Of a DNA stretch of 64,000 nt, positions 19,019 to 29,001 are shown piece after piece. The notes under the pieces are model-generated. The model had not been told where the DNA came from, ran no database searches, and saw nothing but the letters and a program-made list of their open reading frames with translations. Location: positions 62,001-126,000 of the forward strand of contig JABDLJ010000023.1 in assembly GCA_013003075.1 (NCBI GenBank), in the 5' to 3' direction. Source of the stretch: Paracoccaceae bacterium (GTDB lineage: Bacteria; Pseudomonadota; Alphaproteobacteria; Rhodobacterales; Rhodobacteraceae). The position numbers and the translations under genes were made by a program. How positions within the stretch are numbered: position 1 is the stretch's first letter; the number at the start of each line of letters is the position of its first letter.

Positions 19019-19807
19019 TCAAAGATCGAAGCTGGCAAAGACCGGTGCGTGATCGGACGGCTGCTCCCATCCGCGCGCGGCGCGCAGGACGCGAGAGCCA
19101 TGGCCGGCGCTCGCGATATCGCCTGTTGCCCATATATGATCGAGCCTGCGACCCTTGTCGGCCGCATCCCAGTCGCGAGCCCGGTAAGACCACCAGCTGT
19201 AGAGCTGCCCATCCGGGATATCTTGCCGCGTGATGTCGATCCAGCCGCCCGCTTCCTGCGTGGTGCCGAGATGGTCGACCTCGACCGGTGTGTGGCTGAC
19301 GACCTTCAGCAACTGCTTGTGCGACCAGACATCGTCCTCGCGCGGTGCGATGTTCAGATCCCCGACAAGAATCGCCTTTTTAGGCCTCGTATCGCGAAAC
19401 CAGTCGCGCATTTCGGTCAGGTAGTCGAGCTTCTGGCCGAACTTGTCGTTCTTCTCGCGGTCGGGTACGTCGCCGCCGGCGGGCACGTAGAAATCATGGA
19501 TCGTAACGCCGTTTTCAAGCGTGGCCGCAACGTGCCGCGCTTGCCCGAGCGCGGCGAAATCCATGTCTCCGGCATCGACCAAAGGCAGCTTCGACAGGAT
19601 CGCAACGCCGTTGTAGCCCTTTTGCCCGCGCGCCACGATGTACTTGTAACCAAGTTCTTCGAACACCTCTGACGGGATTTTTTCGACCGGGGATTTGCAT
19701 TCCTGAAGGCACAAGACATCCGGAGCTTCCTCGCTGAGCAGTTTTGCCACCAATCCCGCGCGCAGCCGTACCGAGTTGATATTCCAGGTGGCAATCGAAA
19801 AGGACAT
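19019..19807 (-). CDS. xthA: Exodeoxyribonuclease III
   Basis: 262 residues of the EEP nuclease fold. The metal-binding E36 is in VLCLQECK, the catalytic block LVGDLNIAP lies mid-protein, and RRLDHIWAT and PSDHAPVFASF supply the C-terminal motifs with the general histidine. The protein repairs abasic sites and trims 3' ends. It is a separate unit, with about 110 bases before the terminator of the next gene. Confidence 0.95.
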   Translation of the reverse strand: MSFSIATWNINSVRLRAGLVAKLLSEEAPDVLCLQECKSPVEKIPSEVFEELGYKYIVARGQKGYNGVAILSKLPLVDAGDMDFAALGQARHVAATLENGVTIHDFYVPAGGDVPDREKNDKFGQKLDYLTEMRDWFRDTRPKKAILVGDLNIAPREDDVWSHKQLLKVVSHTPVEVDHLGTTQEAGGWIDITRQDIPDGQLYSWWSYRARDWDAADKGRRLDHIWATGDIASAGHGSRVLRAARGWEQPSDHAPVFASFDL

Positions 19808-19918
19808 GGGCAGTGGCTCCGCAAATGGCAGGTCTGTTCCCTAGCCCCTGGCGCCTGCAGGCTCAAGGCGCCTCTGCGTCATTTGGGGGTGCCAGCGGTA
19901 TCTGGCGCCGTGCGGGAC

Positions 19919-19946
19919 AAAAAAAGGCCGGGCACAAGGCCCGGCC
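19919..19946 (-). terminator. Rho-independent terminator of the response regulator gene
   Basis: An 8-base-pair stem (GGCCGGGC / GCCCGGCC, 19926-19933 and 19939-19946) with a five-base loop is followed on the minus strand by seven T (19925-19919). It lies 62 bases after the stop of the OmpR-type regulator gene. Confidence 0.85.
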
Positions 19947-20008
19947 AGTCCAACAGGGAGGTTTCCACATCATAACCCCGATGTGGACAAGGGATGCTTT
20001 GATCCGAA

Positions 20009-20695
20009 TCAAGCGACGAGCCGATATCCTCCACTTTCAGTAACAAGAAGGCGCGCATTTGTCGGATCTGGTTCTATTTTTTGCCGAAGACGGTAAATAT
20101 GTGTCTCCAGTGTGTGCGTCGTCACGCCGGCATTGTAGCCCCAAACCTCGTGCAATAGCACGTCGCGGGCCACGACACCTTCGGTGGCGCGATAAAGAAA
20201 CTTGAGAATATTTGTTTCTTTTTCCGTCAGGCGGATCTTCTTATCGTCTTCTGTCACAAGCATTTTCTGGGCCGGCTTGAAGGTATAGGGCCCAAGCTGA
20301 AAAACCGCGTCTTCGGATTGCTCGTGCTGGCGAAGTTGGGCGCGGATACGCGCCAAAAGCACCGGAAACTTGAAGGGCTTGGTGACATAATCGTTGGCCC
20401 CGGCATCAAGGCCAAGGATCGTATCGGCGTCGCTGTCATGGCCGGTCAGCATCAAAACCGGGCATTTCACGCCCTGTTTGCGCATCAGGCGGCAAAGCTC
20501 GCGCCCGTCGGTATCGGGCAGTCCCACGTCGAGAATTACCAGATCGTAGATCGCCGCCTTGGCCTTTTCCATTGCCTCGGCGCCGCTGCCAGCTTCGAAG
20601 ACATCGAAATCTTCGGTCATTACAAGCTGTTCGCCCAGCGCCTCGCGCAGGTCTTCCTCGTCATCGACAAGCAGGATCTTCTTCAGATTGGCCAT
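20009..20695 (-). CDS. OmpR/PhoB-type response regulator
   Basis: 228 residues. The receiver domain has the acidic pair D11/D12, phospho-acceptor D56 in LVILDVGLPD, and the lysine in YVTKPFKFP. The winged-helix DNA-binding domain fills about 125-228 (LTEKETNILKFLYRA and THTLETHIYRLRQKIE). The strongly conserved opening NLKKILLVDDEEDLREAL resembles an essential alphaproteobacterial regulator that I associate with the name CenR, but this is memory only. No kinase gene is adjacent, so it is an orphan. It is divergent from ribA and has its own terminator. Confidence 0.93.
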   Translation of the reverse strand: MANLKKILLVDDEEDLREALGEQLVMTEDFDVFEAGSGAEAMEKAKAAIYDLVILDVGLPDTDGRELCRLMRKQGVKCPVLMLTGHDSDADTILGLDAGANDYVTKPFKFPVLLARIRAQLRQHEQSEDAVFQLGPYTFKPAQKMLVTEDDKKIRLTEKETNILKFLYRATEGVVARDVLLHEVWGYNAGVTTHTLETHIYRLRQKIEPDPTNARLLVTESGGYRLVA

Positions 20696-20856
20696 GGATG
20701 AGACCTCCTCGTGCTTCGATTACAGGCACATGTGCGGTCTGGCGCCTGCGCTCAAGAAATGCTGCATTGTTTTCACGCGCTCGTGTCGAAATTGCCGGAA
20801 ATGTTTCAATTCCGGGCGAACATAGTTACATGCGCGGGAAGAATTGAAGGAAACTC

Positions 20857-21936
20857 ATGGCGCTTGCCCTTTCATTTACCGAGCGGTTGGCCCGGGCGCG
20901 GTCAGATCTGCGCATGGGTGTGCCGGTCGTTCTGACGGACGCGGGCCGGCGCTCTATTTGCGTTGCCGCCGAGACCGCCGACAGCCGCCGGATCGAGGAT
21001 CTGCGCGCCAAGGGCCTGCTGACCTTGGCGATCACCGAGCGGCGCGCCGAAACACTGAAAGCGCGCGCCTACGATGGCGATACGGCGCGGCTATTGGTGC
21101 CAGAGGACGCTGACGCGACCTGGATCCGGGCGGTTGTGGATCCGGCCGAAGACCTGACATCGCCCATGAAAGGCCCATTCAAGTCGGCGCGCGGCGGCGC
21201 GGCAGAGTTTCATCGCACCGCCATTGCGCTTGTGAAATCTGCGCATCTGCTGCCCGCGGCGCTGGTGGTCGAGGGCGTGAGCGCAGACGGCCTGTCCGAC
21301 CTGACGCGGCTTGATCTGGATGAATTTTCCCAGGCGCTGGCCGATGCAAGCCCGATGGATGCAGTTGTGCAGGGGCGCGTGCCGATGGAAGCGTCCCAGG
21401 CCGGGCGCGTTCATGTCTTTCGGCCCGAAGACGGCAGCGCAGAGCATTACGCCATCGAGATCGGCCGCCCCGACCGCACAGGTCCGGTGCTTGTCCGGCT
21501 GCATTCGGCCTGCTTTACCGGCGATGTCCTGGGCTCGCTCAAATGCGACTGCGGCGCGCAACTGAAGGCGGCGCTGGCCGAGATGGGCCGCGAGGGCGCC
21601 GGCATTCTGCTGTATCTCAACCAGGAGGGTCGGGGCATCGGACTGGCTAACAAGATGCGCGCCTATGCCTTGCAGGACCAGGGGTTCGACACGGTCGAGG
21701 CCAATCACAGGCTTGGCTTTGAAGATGATGAGCGCGATTTCCGCATTGGCGCGACGATCCTGCGAAAGATGGGGGTCAGCCAGGTGCGTCTCATGACGAA
21801 CAACCCCGCCAAGGTGGACCGAATGGCCGATTGCGGGATCGAGGTGGTCGAGCGGGTTGCGCTGAAAGTCGGGCAGAACCCGCTGAACGAGGCTTATCTG
21901 GACGTCAAGGCGCGCAAATCGGGGCATCTCCTGTGA
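20857..21936 (+). CDS. ribA: GTP cyclohydrolase II with degenerate RibB-like N-terminal domain
   Basis: 359 residues. The C-terminal half is a complete RibA: zinc cysteines C219, C230 and C232 in [14 protein letters not shown] (spacing as in E. coli C54, C65, C67), then [11 protein letters not shown] and [11 protein letters not shown]. It makes the first riboflavin precursor from GTP. The first 160 or so residues align roughly to the DHBP synthase position of RibBA proteins but lack that enzyme's acidic active-site motifs, so only the cyclohydrolase is expected to work. An L,D-transpeptidase gene overlaps its stop by four bases. Confidence 0.92.
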   Translation: MALALSFTERLARARSDLRMGVPVVLTDAGRRSICVAAETADSRRIEDLRAKGLLTLAITERRAETLKARAYDGDTARLLVPEDADATWIRAVVDPAEDLTSPMKGPFKSARGGAAEFHRTAIALVKSAHLLPAALVVEGVSADGLSDLTRLDLDEFSQALADASPMDAVVQGRVPMEASQAGRVHVFRPEDGSAEHYAIEIGRPDRTGPVLVRLHSACFTGDVLGSLKCDCGAQLKAALAEMGREGAGILLYLNQEGRGIGLANKMRAYALQDQGFDTVEANHRLGFEDDERDFRIGATILRKMGVSQVRLMTNNPAKVDRMADCGIEVVERVALKVGQNPLNEAYLDVKARKSGHLL

Positions 21937-22427
21937 CACCGCTGGACATGGTGGTCAAAGGCGGCAGGCTGCGCTTTGCCGGGCGCGTCTTTCCATGCAC
22001 CGTGGGCCGCGGCGGCCTAACCAAGCGCAAAGCCGAGGGCGATGGCGCAACGCCGATAGGCGTGCACAACATCACCGGGATGCTCTACCGGCCAGACAGG
22101 ATGGCGAAACCCGCGAACTGGGCAGTACCGATCGGGCTGCGCGATCTGTGGTCCGATGATGTAACGGACCCCGATTACAACATGATGGTGCGGGCGCCCC
22201 ATCCGTTTACCCATGAGAGACTTCGCCGCGCAGATCCGCTTTATGACCTTGTTCTATTGACCAATTGGAACTGGCCCTACGCCGTCAAAGGGCGCGGGTC
22301 GGCGATCTTCATCCACCGCTGGCGCCGCCCCGGCTATCCCACCGAGGGCTGCATCGGACTGCATCCGGCGCACCTGCTTTGGATCGCAAAACGGCTGAAA
22401 TACCGCAGTCTGCTTATTGTCCGCTAG
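21933..22427 (+). CDS. L,D-transpeptidase family (YkuD) protein
   Basis: 164 residues from a GTG that overlaps the ribA stop (GTGA, 21933-21936). The YkuD signature is seen in [19 protein letters not shown], with nucleophile C140 and the preceding histidine. There is no signal peptide in this reading, which is usual for this small family group in Rhodobacterales. It may cross-link or edit peptidoglycan, or act on another peptide. The overlap indicates translational coupling with ribA although the functions are unrelated. Confidence 0.85.
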   Translation: MTPLDMVVKGGRLRFAGRVFPCTVGRGGLTKRKAEGDGATPIGVHNITGMLYRPDRMAKPANWAVPIGLRDLWSDDVTDPDYNMMVRAPHPFTHERLRRADPLYDLVLLTNWNWPYAVKGRGSAIFIHRWRRPGYPTEGCIGLHPAHLLWIAKRLKYRSLLIVR

Positions 22428-22471
22428 GTGGCTGCCTTTTGTCGGACCCCTGGCCCGCAGGGTCGCCGGCG

Positions 22472-23125
22472 CTATCCGTAGTCACGCTCGCCAAAGATGG
22501 CCGAACCGACACGGATATGCGTTGCGCCGTGGGCAATCGCCTCTTCGAAATCACTGCTCATCCCCATAGACAGACCGTCCAGCCCGTTGCGTTTTGCGAT
22601 CTTGGCCAGAAGGGCGAAGTGAAGGCTGGGCGCCTCGTCGACCGGGGGTATGCACATCAGGCCGGAGATCGGCAGATCGAGCGCTTTGCATTGCGAGATG
22701 AAGGCATCGGCGTCGGCTGGCATCACACCGGCCTTCTGCTCTTCCTCGCCGGTGTTAATCTGGATGAACAGCTCGGGGCAGTGCCCGGTCTCCTGCGCAA
22801 GACGCGCGATGGTCTTGGCCAGTTTGGGGCGGTCGACCGAATGGATCGCCTGAAAAAGCTCGAACGCCTGGCGCGCCTTGTTGGTCTGCAAGGGGCCGAT
22901 CAGGTGCAGTTCGATGTCGTCGTATTGCTTGCGGAAGTCAGGCCATTTGCCGGCGGCTTCCTGCACGCGGTTCTCGCCGAAGATCCGGTGGCCTTCGTCC
23001 AGAACCTTTGTCACCCGTTCCAGCGGCTGCACCTTGGAGACCGCGATCAGCCGGGTGCTGCCTTTGGCGCGCCCTGCCTTGTCTTCTGCCGCGTGAACTC
23101 TGTCAGTAATGTCCGAAAGGCCCAT
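22472..23125 (-). CDS. yggS: PLP homeostasis protein (YggS/PLPBP family)
   Basis: 217 residues from the ATG at 23125, which has GGAGA six bases upstream; an ATG eight codons earlier lacks such a site. The PLP lysine K31 is in LIAVSKVQP; GENRVQEA, HLIGPLQTNK and GLSMGMSSDFEEAI are family blocks. The protein binds PLP without clear catalytic activity and balances PLP and amino-acid pools. It is convergent with the L,D-transpeptidase gene. Confidence 0.93.
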   Translation of the reverse strand: MGLSDITDRVHAAEDKAGRAKGSTRLIAVSKVQPLERVTKVLDEGHRIFGENRVQEAAGKWPDFRKQYDDIELHLIGPLQTNKARQAFELFQAIHSVDRPKLAKTIARLAQETGHCPELFIQINTGEEEQKAGVMPADADAFISQCKALDLPISGLMCIPPVDEAPSLHFALLAKIAKRNGLDGLSMGMSSDFEEAIAHGATHIRVGSAIFGERDYG

Positions 23126-23176
23126 CTGTCTCTCCGGTATGCATCGCATCTAAAGATAGCATGTGGCCGCAAAAGA

Positions 23177-23203
23177 AAAGAGCGGGCGCAAGGCCCGCTC
23201 TTT
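23177..23203 (-). terminator. Terminator of the porin gene
   Basis: An 11-base-pair inverted repeat (AAAGAGCGGGC, 23177-23187, with its partner at 23193-23203) is followed on the minus strand by CTTTTCTTTT. It lies 24 bases downstream of the porin stop. Because arms are A/T-ended on both sides it may also work on the plus strand. Confidence 0.85.
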
Positions 23204-23226
23204 CGTCGCTAGTAACCCGAGTGGGA

Positions 23227-24081
23227 TTAGAAGCTGAACTTGATGCCGAGGTCGAAAGCGTCCTCGCTGGTGGTCTCGTTTGAGACATAACCACCGGCCA
23301 GAGTGGCGCCGCCACCCAGGTCGTAGGCTGCGCCGATGCCAAACGCTTCTTCGCCAAGCAGTTCTTCGCTGTCTTCCCAGAAAGCGGTGATGGTGGTTTC
23401 GCCAACACCGATCGATGCCGAAACACCGAATTGGCTATCGGAGCCCAGATCACCGTAGATGGCTTTCAGGTCAACGTCGCCAAGCGAGGCGCCCACGCCA
23501 ATGATGATGTGGTTGTCGGAGATGGCGTCTGCATCTTCAACACCTAGAGCGACGCTGAAGTTACCGGCATCATAGGAGACACCGACGGCCATCACCTGGT
23601 CGCTTTCAGCAAGCTGGTCGTGCGAAGCATAGAAGCTAAGGTCACCCGACGAATACGAGTACAGAAGCGACTCGTCGACGTCGAGCAGACGCGACAGGTA
23701 GGCCATCTCGTTCAGATCGCCGATGCCTTCGTAGCCAACACCTGCCAGGTCGCCAACAGCGGCCAGAGCAGCGCCGTCGACGTCACCCATCGAGAATTTG
23801 CCGAACGTGCCGGAGACGTAAACCGAACCAGCAGTACCGGAAGCGCCGCCAGAAGCATTGTCAGCGCGAACCGAACCACCGAACTCAAGACCAGCGTCGG
23901 TGGTGCCGACAGCGTCAAAGGTGATACGGATCCGGCTCTTGAATTCTGCGTCTCCGGAGCCGAAGTCGTCCAAGATGCCCATGTAGCCGTTACCGCCAAC
24001 GGACACGCCTTCGTGGCCCGCGGCAGCTGCAAAACCGGCGGACAGAACCAGCGCGGTCGATGCAAGAAGAAGATTTTTCAT
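23227..24081 (-). CDS. Rhodobacter-type outer-membrane porin
   Basis: 284 residues from the ATG at 24081. A signal peptide MKNLLLASTALVLSAGFAAA is followed by AGHEGVSVGGNGYMGILDD, then many short alternating beta strands rich in Gly, Ser, Val and Asp. The protein ends in GIKFSF with a terminal phenylalanine, the outer-membrane insertion signal. Length and composition fit the 16-stranded general porins of Rhodobacter. The gene is monocistronic with a strong terminator, as expected for a highly expressed protein; the 247-base upstream gap probably holds its promoter, though no clear boxes were assigned. Confidence 0.92.
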   Translation of the reverse strand: MKNLLLASTALVLSAGFAAAAGHEGVSVGGNGYMGILDDFGSGDAEFKSRIRITFDAVGTTDAGLEFGGSVRADNASGGASGTAGSVYVSGTFGKFSMGDVDGAALAAVGDLAGVGYEGIGDLNEMAYLSRLLDVDESLLYSYSSGDLSFYASHDQLAESDQVMAVGVSYDAGNFSVALGVEDADAISDNHIIIGVGASLGDVDLKAIYGDLGSDSQFGVSASIGVGETTITAFWEDSEELLGEEAFGIGAAYDLGGGATLAGGYVSNETTSEDAFDLGIKFSF

Positions 24082-24328
24082 TTTTAGGTTTCCCTCGTGT
24101 TCAAAGGTGTTCCTCAATCCGGAACGCCCGAATTAAGTATGGGTCTGCATCGCGCTACCGCCGTTTGATTGCAACCCGGTGCCACGGGATCGGCACAATT
24201 GCGGGAAGTGATGGTGCAGGGATGCCACAGTCTTGCAACCCATGGCGGACCAAGCCGCCCTCTAATGGCCTTGTGGCGGTGAAAAGCGTCGGATACCAAA
24301 GGGAAACAAGGGAAAAACGGGGGCCGGC

Positions 24329-24832
24329 ATGAGGTCGCGATTCGCTGTCAGAACTGGGATCTTTGCAGGCATCGCCCTGAGTCTCGCAGCCTGTGGCGGC
24401 GGCGATCGCCTACTTGGCGCCGCAAATGACGATGGAACGGCCGCCGATCTTCGCACCGCGAACGAGCGCGTCGAGGCCGAATCGCAAGGCTCGTCCATTT
24501 TCGATCTTTTCAGAAACGACGACGAGCCGAATATCACTGTCGAAGTGAACAAGTATATCTGGTTCGCAGCTCAGGATATTTTGAACTTCATGCCGATCGA
24601 AGCCGCCGATCCGTTCTCGGGCGTTATCGTCTATGGCTACGGCGCGCCTCCGGGATCGGGCCGGGCCTACCGGGCGACGGTTTACGTCACCGATCCGGCG
24701 CTGGACGCGAGATCCTTGCGCCTGGCGCTTTTCACCCGCAGCGGTCCAGCCAGCCGCGAGACCATTCGCGCGATCGAGGATGCGATCCTGACCCGTGCGC
24801 GGGAACGCCGGATCGCTGACAGCCGCCTCTAG
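24329..24832 (+). CDS. DUF3576 lipoprotein
   Basis: 167 residues. The signal FAGIALSLAACGGG has a lipobox with C22. The remainder has VNKYIWFAAQDILNFMPIE and DPFSGVIVYGYGAPPGS, which I recognise as the DUF3576 family placed just upstream of leuS in many alphaproteobacteria. Function is unknown; location in the envelope follows from the lipid signal. The leuS start follows 78 bases later. Confidence 0.85.
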   Translation: MRSRFAVRTGIFAGIALSLAACGGGDRLLGAANDDGTAADLRTANERVEAESQGSSIFDLFRNDDEPNITVEVNKYIWFAAQDILNFMPIEAADPFSGVIVYGYGAPPGSGRAYRATVYVTDPALDARSLRLALFTRSGPASRETIRAIEDAILTRARERRIADSRL

Positions 24833-24910
24833 ATTCCGGATCTTCAGTTCACTATCACGCATTACGGGCGCAATCGCACTGCCCCGACACGACCAAGGAC
24901 CGTTCGCCCC

Positions 24911-27460
24911 ATGTCTCGCTACTCTGCTGCAGATATCGAAGCTCGCTGGCAAGATGCCTGGGAAAAGGCCGGCACGTTCGCCGCGCGGCGCGATGCGAGC
25001 AAACCGAAATACTACGTGCTTGAGATGTTTCCCTATCCGTCGGGACGGATCCATATCGGGCATGTGCGCAACTACACCATGGGCGATGTGATCGCGCGCT
25101 ACAAGCTGGCAACAGGCCATGCGGTTCTGCACCCGATGGGTTGGGACGCGTTCGGGATGCCGGCCGAGAACGCCGCAATGGAGCAGGGCGGCCATCCCAA
25201 GAAGTGGACCTACGGCAATATCGCCGACATGCGCGCGCAGATGAAGCCTTTGGGCCTGTCGATCGACTGGAGCCGCGAGTTTGCCACCTGCGATCCCGAA
25301 TACTACGGCCAGCAGCAATCGATGTTCATCGACTTCATGGAAAAGGGGCTGGTCTACCGCAAGAATGCGGTGGTGAACTGGGACCCGGTCGATATGACGG
25401 TGCTGGCCAACGAGCAGGTGATCGACGGCAAGGGTTGGCGGTCGGGCGCCGAGGTCGAGCGGCGCGAACTGACCCAGTGGTTTTTCAAGATCAGCGATTT
25501 CGCCGAGGATCTTCTGGAAGCGATCGACGGCCTTGATAGCTGGCCGGAAAAGGTCAAGCTGATGCAGCAGAACTGGATCGGCAAATCGCGCGGTCTGCAG
25601 TTCGGCTTCGATGTGGTGCAAGACGGGTTTGACCCGATCGAGGTTTACACGACGCGGCCCGATACGCTGATGGGGGCAAGCTTTGTCGGGATATCGGCCG
25701 ACCACCCGCTGGCCCGGATGTTGTCGCAAGACAATCCCGAGATTGCCGCCTTCCGCGCTGAGGTCGCCAAGGGCGGCACCACCGAAGAGGCGCTGGAGAA
25801 GGCGGAAAAGCTGGGCCTGGACACCGGGCTTACGGTCCGCCACCCGCTGAACCCGGACTGGCATCTGCCGGTCTGGATCGCGAATTTCATCCTGATGGAC
25901 TACGGAACCGGGGCGATTTTCGCCTGCCCGGCGCATGACCAGCGCGATCTCGACTTCTGCCGCAAGTACGATCTGCCGGTGATCGATACGTTTCTTGCGC
26001 TTGAAGACCCCGAGCCGGTCAGCACCGAAGCATTCGTGCCGCCCAAGACCGAGCCGGTGCGCTGGATCGACCACTTTGCCGGGCTCGACGTGGCCACCGG
26101 GCAAGAGGCCATCGACGCCACCATCGACTTTGCCGAAACGCACGGCTGGGGCGAAGGGCGTACCCAGTACCGGTTGCGCGACTGGGGCCTCAGCCGTCAG
26201 CGCTATTGGGGTTGCCCGATCCCAGTGGTGCATTGCGGCGATTGCGGGATCGTACCGGAGAAGAAGGAAAACCTTCCCGTCGAGCTTCCCGATGATGTCA
26301 GCTTCGACAAGCCCGGCAACCCGCTGGACCGGCACCCGAACTGGCGCGATGTGGCCTGCCCGTCCTGCGGCCAACCTGCCCAGCGCGAAACCGACACGAT
26401 GGACACTTTCGTCGACAGCTCGTGGTACTTCGCGCGGTTCACCGCGCCGCGTGCAACAACGCCGACCGATGCCGAAGATGTCGCCTACTGGATGAATGTC
26501 GACCAGTATATCGGCGGCATCGAGCACGCGATCCTGCACCTTCTGTATTCGCGCTTCTTTGCCCGCGCGATGCACATCTGCGGGCACCTGCCGAAATCGG
26601 CGATCGAGCCGTTCAACGCGCTTTTCACCCAAGGCATGGTGACGCATGAGATCTATGTGACGCGCGATGAGCAGGACCGACCGGTCTACCACCTGCCGGA
26701 ACATATCGAGTGGACCGAAAGCGGCGCCCGGCTGGGCGAGACGGGCGAGGCGGTAGAGGTGATCCCGTCAGCCAAGATGTCGAAATCCAAGAAGAACGTG
26801 GTCGATCCGGTTCGGATCATCTCCAGCTATGGCGCCGACACCGTGCGTTGGTTCGTCCTGTCCGACAGCCCGCCCGAACGCGATGTCGAATGGACTGCTG
26901 CCGGGGCAGAGGCGGGTTTCCGCCACCTGGGCCGCGTGTTCCGGCTGGCCGCGGATGTCGAGGCAGCGCCCGAGCGCGGCGCCGGCGACGAAGATCTGCT
27001 GCGCGCCATGCACAAGACCATCCACGATGTGACCATGGGCATCGAGAGTTTTGGCTTCAACGCGGCCATCGCCAAGCTCTATGCCTTCACGAATGTCGTT
27101 GCGAAATCAAAGGCCGGGCGCGCAGCAAAGCGCGAGGCGATGCAGACCATGGCGCAGCTCATGGCGCCGATGACGCCGCATCTGTCAGAGGAGATCTGGG
27201 CGATGCTGGGCGGCAAGGGACTGGTGGCCAATGCCGACTGGCCCGATGCCGATCCCGCCATGCTGGTTGAGGACACCGTAACTCTGCCGATCCAGATCAA
27301 CGGCAAGCGGCGCTCGGAAATTACCGTCGAAAAGGATCTTGAAAAGGCAGAGGTTGAAAAGCTGGTTCTGGCCGACGATGCTGTGATCAAGGCGCTGGCC
27401 GGCGGCCAGCCCAAGAAGCTGATCGTTGTCCCGGGCCGGATTGTGAATGTCGTCGTATAA
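24911..27460 (+). CDS. leuS: Leucyl-tRNA synthetase
   Basis: 849 residues, normal length for the bacterial enzyme. The class I signatures are HIGH at 48-51 ([12 protein letters not shown]) and KMSKS at 622-626. The CP1 editing domain sits between, with the region [19 protein letters not shown] and a zinc-type CPSCGQ pair before it. It charges tRNA-Leu. Its last 14 bases overlap lptE, so lptE and then holA are probably co-transcribed with it. Confidence 0.98.
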   Translation: MSRYSAADIEARWQDAWEKAGTFAARRDASKPKYYVLEMFPYPSGRIHIGHVRNYTMGDVIARYKLATGHAVLHPMGWDAFGMPAENAAMEQGGHPKKWTYGNIADMRAQMKPLGLSIDWSREFATCDPEYYGQQQSMFIDFMEKGLVYRKNAVVNWDPVDMTVLANEQVIDGKGWRSGAEVERRELTQWFFKISDFAEDLLEAIDGLDSWPEKVKLMQQNWIGKSRGLQFGFDVVQDGFDPIEVYTTRPDTLMGASFVGISADHPLARMLSQDNPEIAAFRAEVAKGGTTEEALEKAEKLGLDTGLTVRHPLNPDWHLPVWIANFILMDYGTGAIFACPAHDQRDLDFCRKYDLPVIDTFLALEDPEPVSTEAFVPPKTEPVRWIDHFAGLDVATGQEAIDATIDFAETHGWGEGRTQYRLRDWGLSRQRYWGCPIPVVHCGDCGIVPEKKENLPVELPDDVSFDKPGNPLDRHPNWRDVACPSCGQPAQRETDTMDTFVDSSWYFARFTAPRATTPTDAEDVAYWMNVDQYIGGIEHAILHLLYSRFFARAMHICGHLPKSAIEPFNALFTQGMVTHEIYVTRDEQDRPVYHLPEHIEWTESGARLGETGEAVEVIPSAKMSKSKKNVVDPVRIISSYGADTVRWFVLSDSPPERDVEWTAAGAEAGFRHLGRVFRLAADVEAAPERGAGDEDLLRAMHKTIHDVTMGIESFGFNAAIAKLYAFTNVVAKSKAGRAAKREAMQTMAQLMAPMTPHLSEEIWAMLGGKGLVANADWPDADPAMLVEDTVTLPIQINGKRRSEITVEKDLEKAEVEKLVLADDAVIKALAGGQPKKLIVVPGRIVNVVV

Positions 27461-27935
27461 CCGCCGCCTTGCACTTATACTGATCGCCGCACTGGCGGGA
27501 TGCGGGTTTCAGCCGGTCTACGGGCCAAAGGGCGCTGCCAGGGACCTGTCCGGCACCATCGAGATCGATCCGCCGCGCGACACCGCCGGCTTCAACCTTG
27601 TCCGGCAGCTTGAAGACCGGCTTGGCCTGCCTTCCAGCCCCACCCACAGGCTTGCGGTCGACCTGCGGGTCACCGAAGAAGGCCGCGGCATCACCACCGA
27701 CCAGATCACCACACGCTATAACGTACGCGGCGTTGCCGACTACCGCTTGTTCGACGGGCAAAGCGCGGCCCTGGTTCGGTCGGGATCGGTGGCGAATTTC
27801 ACCGGCTATGCAACCACGGGCACGCCGGTCGCCACCCAAAGCGCTCAGCGCGATGCACGCGCGCGGCTGATGACGATCCTGGCGGACCAGATCGTCGCGG
27901 ACCTTCTGGCCACCGCACCCGACTGGCGCCAATGA
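27447..27935 (+). CDS. lptE: LPS-assembly lipoprotein LptE
   Basis: 162 residues beginning inside the end of leuS (14-base overlap). The signal [21 protein letters not shown] has lipobox cysteine C19, and GFQPVYG is the usual start of mature alphaproteobacterial LptE. Mixed alpha/beta pattern follows. LptE plugs LptD and helps place LPS in the outer leaflet. The leuS-lptE-holA order is conserved in this group and supports the call. Confidence 0.9.
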   Translation: MSSYNRRLALILIAALAGCGFQPVYGPKGAARDLSGTIEIDPPRDTAGFNLVRQLEDRLGLPSSPTHRLAVDLRVTEEGRGITTDQITTRYNVRGVADYRLFDGQSAALVRSGSVANFTGYATTGTPVATQSAQRDARARLMTILADQIVADLLATAPDWRQ

Positions 27936-28954
27936 AGCTGGCGGCAAAAGAGGCCGGGCGCTATTTCTCAAAGCCCGATCCGGGCAAGACCGGGCTGCTG
28001 ATCTATGGCGCGGACGCGATGCGCGTTGCCCTGAAGCGGCAGGAAGTGATCGCGGCGCTGATCGGGCCGCAGGGCGAGGAAGAGATGCGTCTTGCGCGGA
28101 TGTCAGCGGCGGATCTGCGCAAGGATCCAGCGCTCTTGAACGATGCGGTAAAGGCGCAAAGCTTTTTTCCAGGGCCGCGCGTTGCTTTCGTGGAAGATGC
28201 GACCGACGCAGCCTCAAAGCCGATCCTTGCCGCGCTCGAGGACTGGCGCGAGGGGGATGCCCAAATCATCGTGACCGCCGGCTCGCTGAATGCGCGCTCG
28301 GCGCTGCGCAAGGCTTTCGAGGGCCATCCAAATGCGTACGCGGTGGGCATCTACGACGATCCGCCAAGCCGCGAAGAGATCGAGGCGGAACTGGCGAAGG
28401 CGGAGCTGACGCAGGTCGATCCCGAGGCGATGACCGATATCGTTGCCTTGTCCCGGGCGCTCGATCCCGGCGATTTTCGGCAGACCATCGAAAAGCTGTC
28501 ACTTTACAAGCGCGGCGATAGTGCGCCGCTCAGCGCGAACGAGGTCGCGGCATTGGCGCCCGCATCGACCGAAGCTGCGCTGGACGATGTTCTGAATATC
28601 GTGGCCGAGGCGCGGCATGCCGAGATCGGTCCGGTGATGCGCAAGCTTGAGGCGCAAGGCATGCAGCCGGTTGGCCTGTGCATCGGCGCAACCCGGCACT
28701 TTCGCACGCTGCACGCGGCGGCATCCGATCCCAAAGGGCCGGCGGCCGGGATCGCGCGGGCGCGGCCGCCGGTTTACGGGCCGCGCCGCGACCGGATGCA
28801 GCGGCAGGCGCAATCCTGGGGCGTGAGCCGGCTGGAACAGGCGCTTGGGCTTCTGATCGACACCGATCTGGCGCTGCGCTCTACCCAGAAGGCGCCGCAG
28901 ATGGCGGTGATGGAGCGAACGCTGATCCGGCTTGCCATGCTGGGGCGGCGCTAG
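27932..28954 (+). CDS. holA: DNA polymerase III subunit delta
   Basis: 340 residues, starting four bases inside the lptE end (ATGA overlap). The sequence fits HolA: an opening GLLIYGADAMRVALKRQEVI in place of a Walker motif, FFPGPRVAFVEDA, and later VVSRALDP-like and LEAQGMQPVGLCIGATRHF blocks of the clamp-loader fold. Delta opens the beta clamp. It completes the leuS-lptE-holA run. Confidence 0.92.
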   Translation: MKLAAKEAGRYFSKPDPGKTGLLIYGADAMRVALKRQEVIAALIGPQGEEEMRLARMSAADLRKDPALLNDAVKAQSFFPGPRVAFVEDATDAASKPILAALEDWREGDAQIIVTAGSLNARSALRKAFEGHPNAYAVGIYDDPPSREEIEAELAKAELTQVDPEAMTDIVALSRALDPGDFRQTIEKLSLYKRGDSAPLSANEVAALAPASTEAALDDVLNIVAEARHAEIGPVMRKLEAQGMQPVGLCIGATRHFRTLHAAASDPKGPAAGIARARPPVYGPRRDRMQRQAQSWGVSRLEQALGLLIDTDLALRSTQKAPQMAVMERTLIRLAMLGRR

Positions 28955-29001
28955 GATGGCGGCGGCTCTGGCCAGCGCGCCGATGTGAACGGAGGCCCCC
29001 G

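Noticed and set aside
24410-26704. 764-codon open frame antisense to leuS
   Set aside because: It mirrors the codon periodicity of leuS, has no family-like sequence, and leuS is certain.
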